Assembly: GCA_040905925.1 (NCBI GenBank)
Contig: JBBDQO010000009.1
Coordinates: 1-13,298 of the forward strand
Direction of reading: 5' to 3'
DNA from: JALYNX01 sp040905925
GTDB taxonomy: Bacteria; Actinomycetota; Acidimicrobiia; Spongiisociales; ZC4RG35
DNA length: 13,298 nucleotides
Shown piece after piece: positions 13,281 to 13,298 of this stretch (the stretch's first letter is position 1; each line of letters opens with the position of its first letter). Both the position numbers and the translations under genes were made by a program. The notes under the pieces are model-generated. The model had not been told where the DNA came from and made no database searches. It was given only the letters and a program-made list of their open reading frames with translations.

Positions 13281-13298
13281 GGAGTTATGGACCTTCAG

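Noticed and set aside
13281..13298. GGAG followed by ATGGACCTTCAG at the right edge as the start of a new gene
   Set aside because: Only four codons are visible, the GGAG is just 2 nt from the ATG, and the stretch directly adjoins the repeat.

Overview
The window looks like an ordinary chromosomal stretch of a high-GC actinobacterium. I infer this from an F420-dependent-type reductase, a polyphosphate-type glucokinase, a two-TM small protein of the actinobacterial family often mislabelled 'LigA', GC-rich codon use, and several starts that lack a Shine-Dalgarno (SD) sequence but have a TANNNT hexamer 6-9 nt upstream (leaderless-type promoters). An Acidimicrobiia-like lineage is possible but is only a guess. 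I see no phage, IS, CRISPR, tRNA or rRNA.

Layout. 1-111 is the end of a PLP-dependent cystathionine beta-synthase/cysteine synthase, closed by a perfect 12-bp hairpin. 143-460 is mostly non-coding on the + strand. Its minus strand carries an exceptionally strong SD (almost the full complement of the 16S 3' tail), a duplicated GGAGGTGGTCC and a 13-codon ORF. Next come a secreted lipoprotein (461-955, +); a two-domain aromatic-CoA hydroxylase/old-yellow-enzyme protein (958-3279, -); a membrane-anchored XRE-type DNA-binding protein (3299-4045, -); a TM2-domain protein (4147-4575, -); and a small membrane protein (4715-5119, +). After that lie an F420-type split-barrel reductase (5219-5599, -) divergent from a ferredoxin-NADP reductase with an Nfu_N-like N-terminal domain (5655-6875, +); a MaeB-type malic enzyme (6883-9159, -); a small divergent GroES-like protein (9277-9585, +); HflX (9655-10962, +); polyphosphate glucokinase (10959-11702, -); and 6-phosphogluconate dehydrogenase (11819-13219, +). 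The right edge has a 16-bp tandem repeat.

How the genes fit. Several products bear on NADPH and redox supply: malic enzyme and 6-phosphogluconate dehydrogenase make NADPH, glucokinase feeds glucose-6-phosphate into the same pathway, the ferredoxin-NADP reductase couples NADP(H) to ferredoxin, and the flavin hydroxylase and F420-type enzyme consume reduced cofactor. Strands alternate, so this is a neighbourhood of small transcription units, not one operon. The most novel-looking items are the Nfu_N-FNR fusion, the minus-strand super-SD element and the GroES-like orphan.
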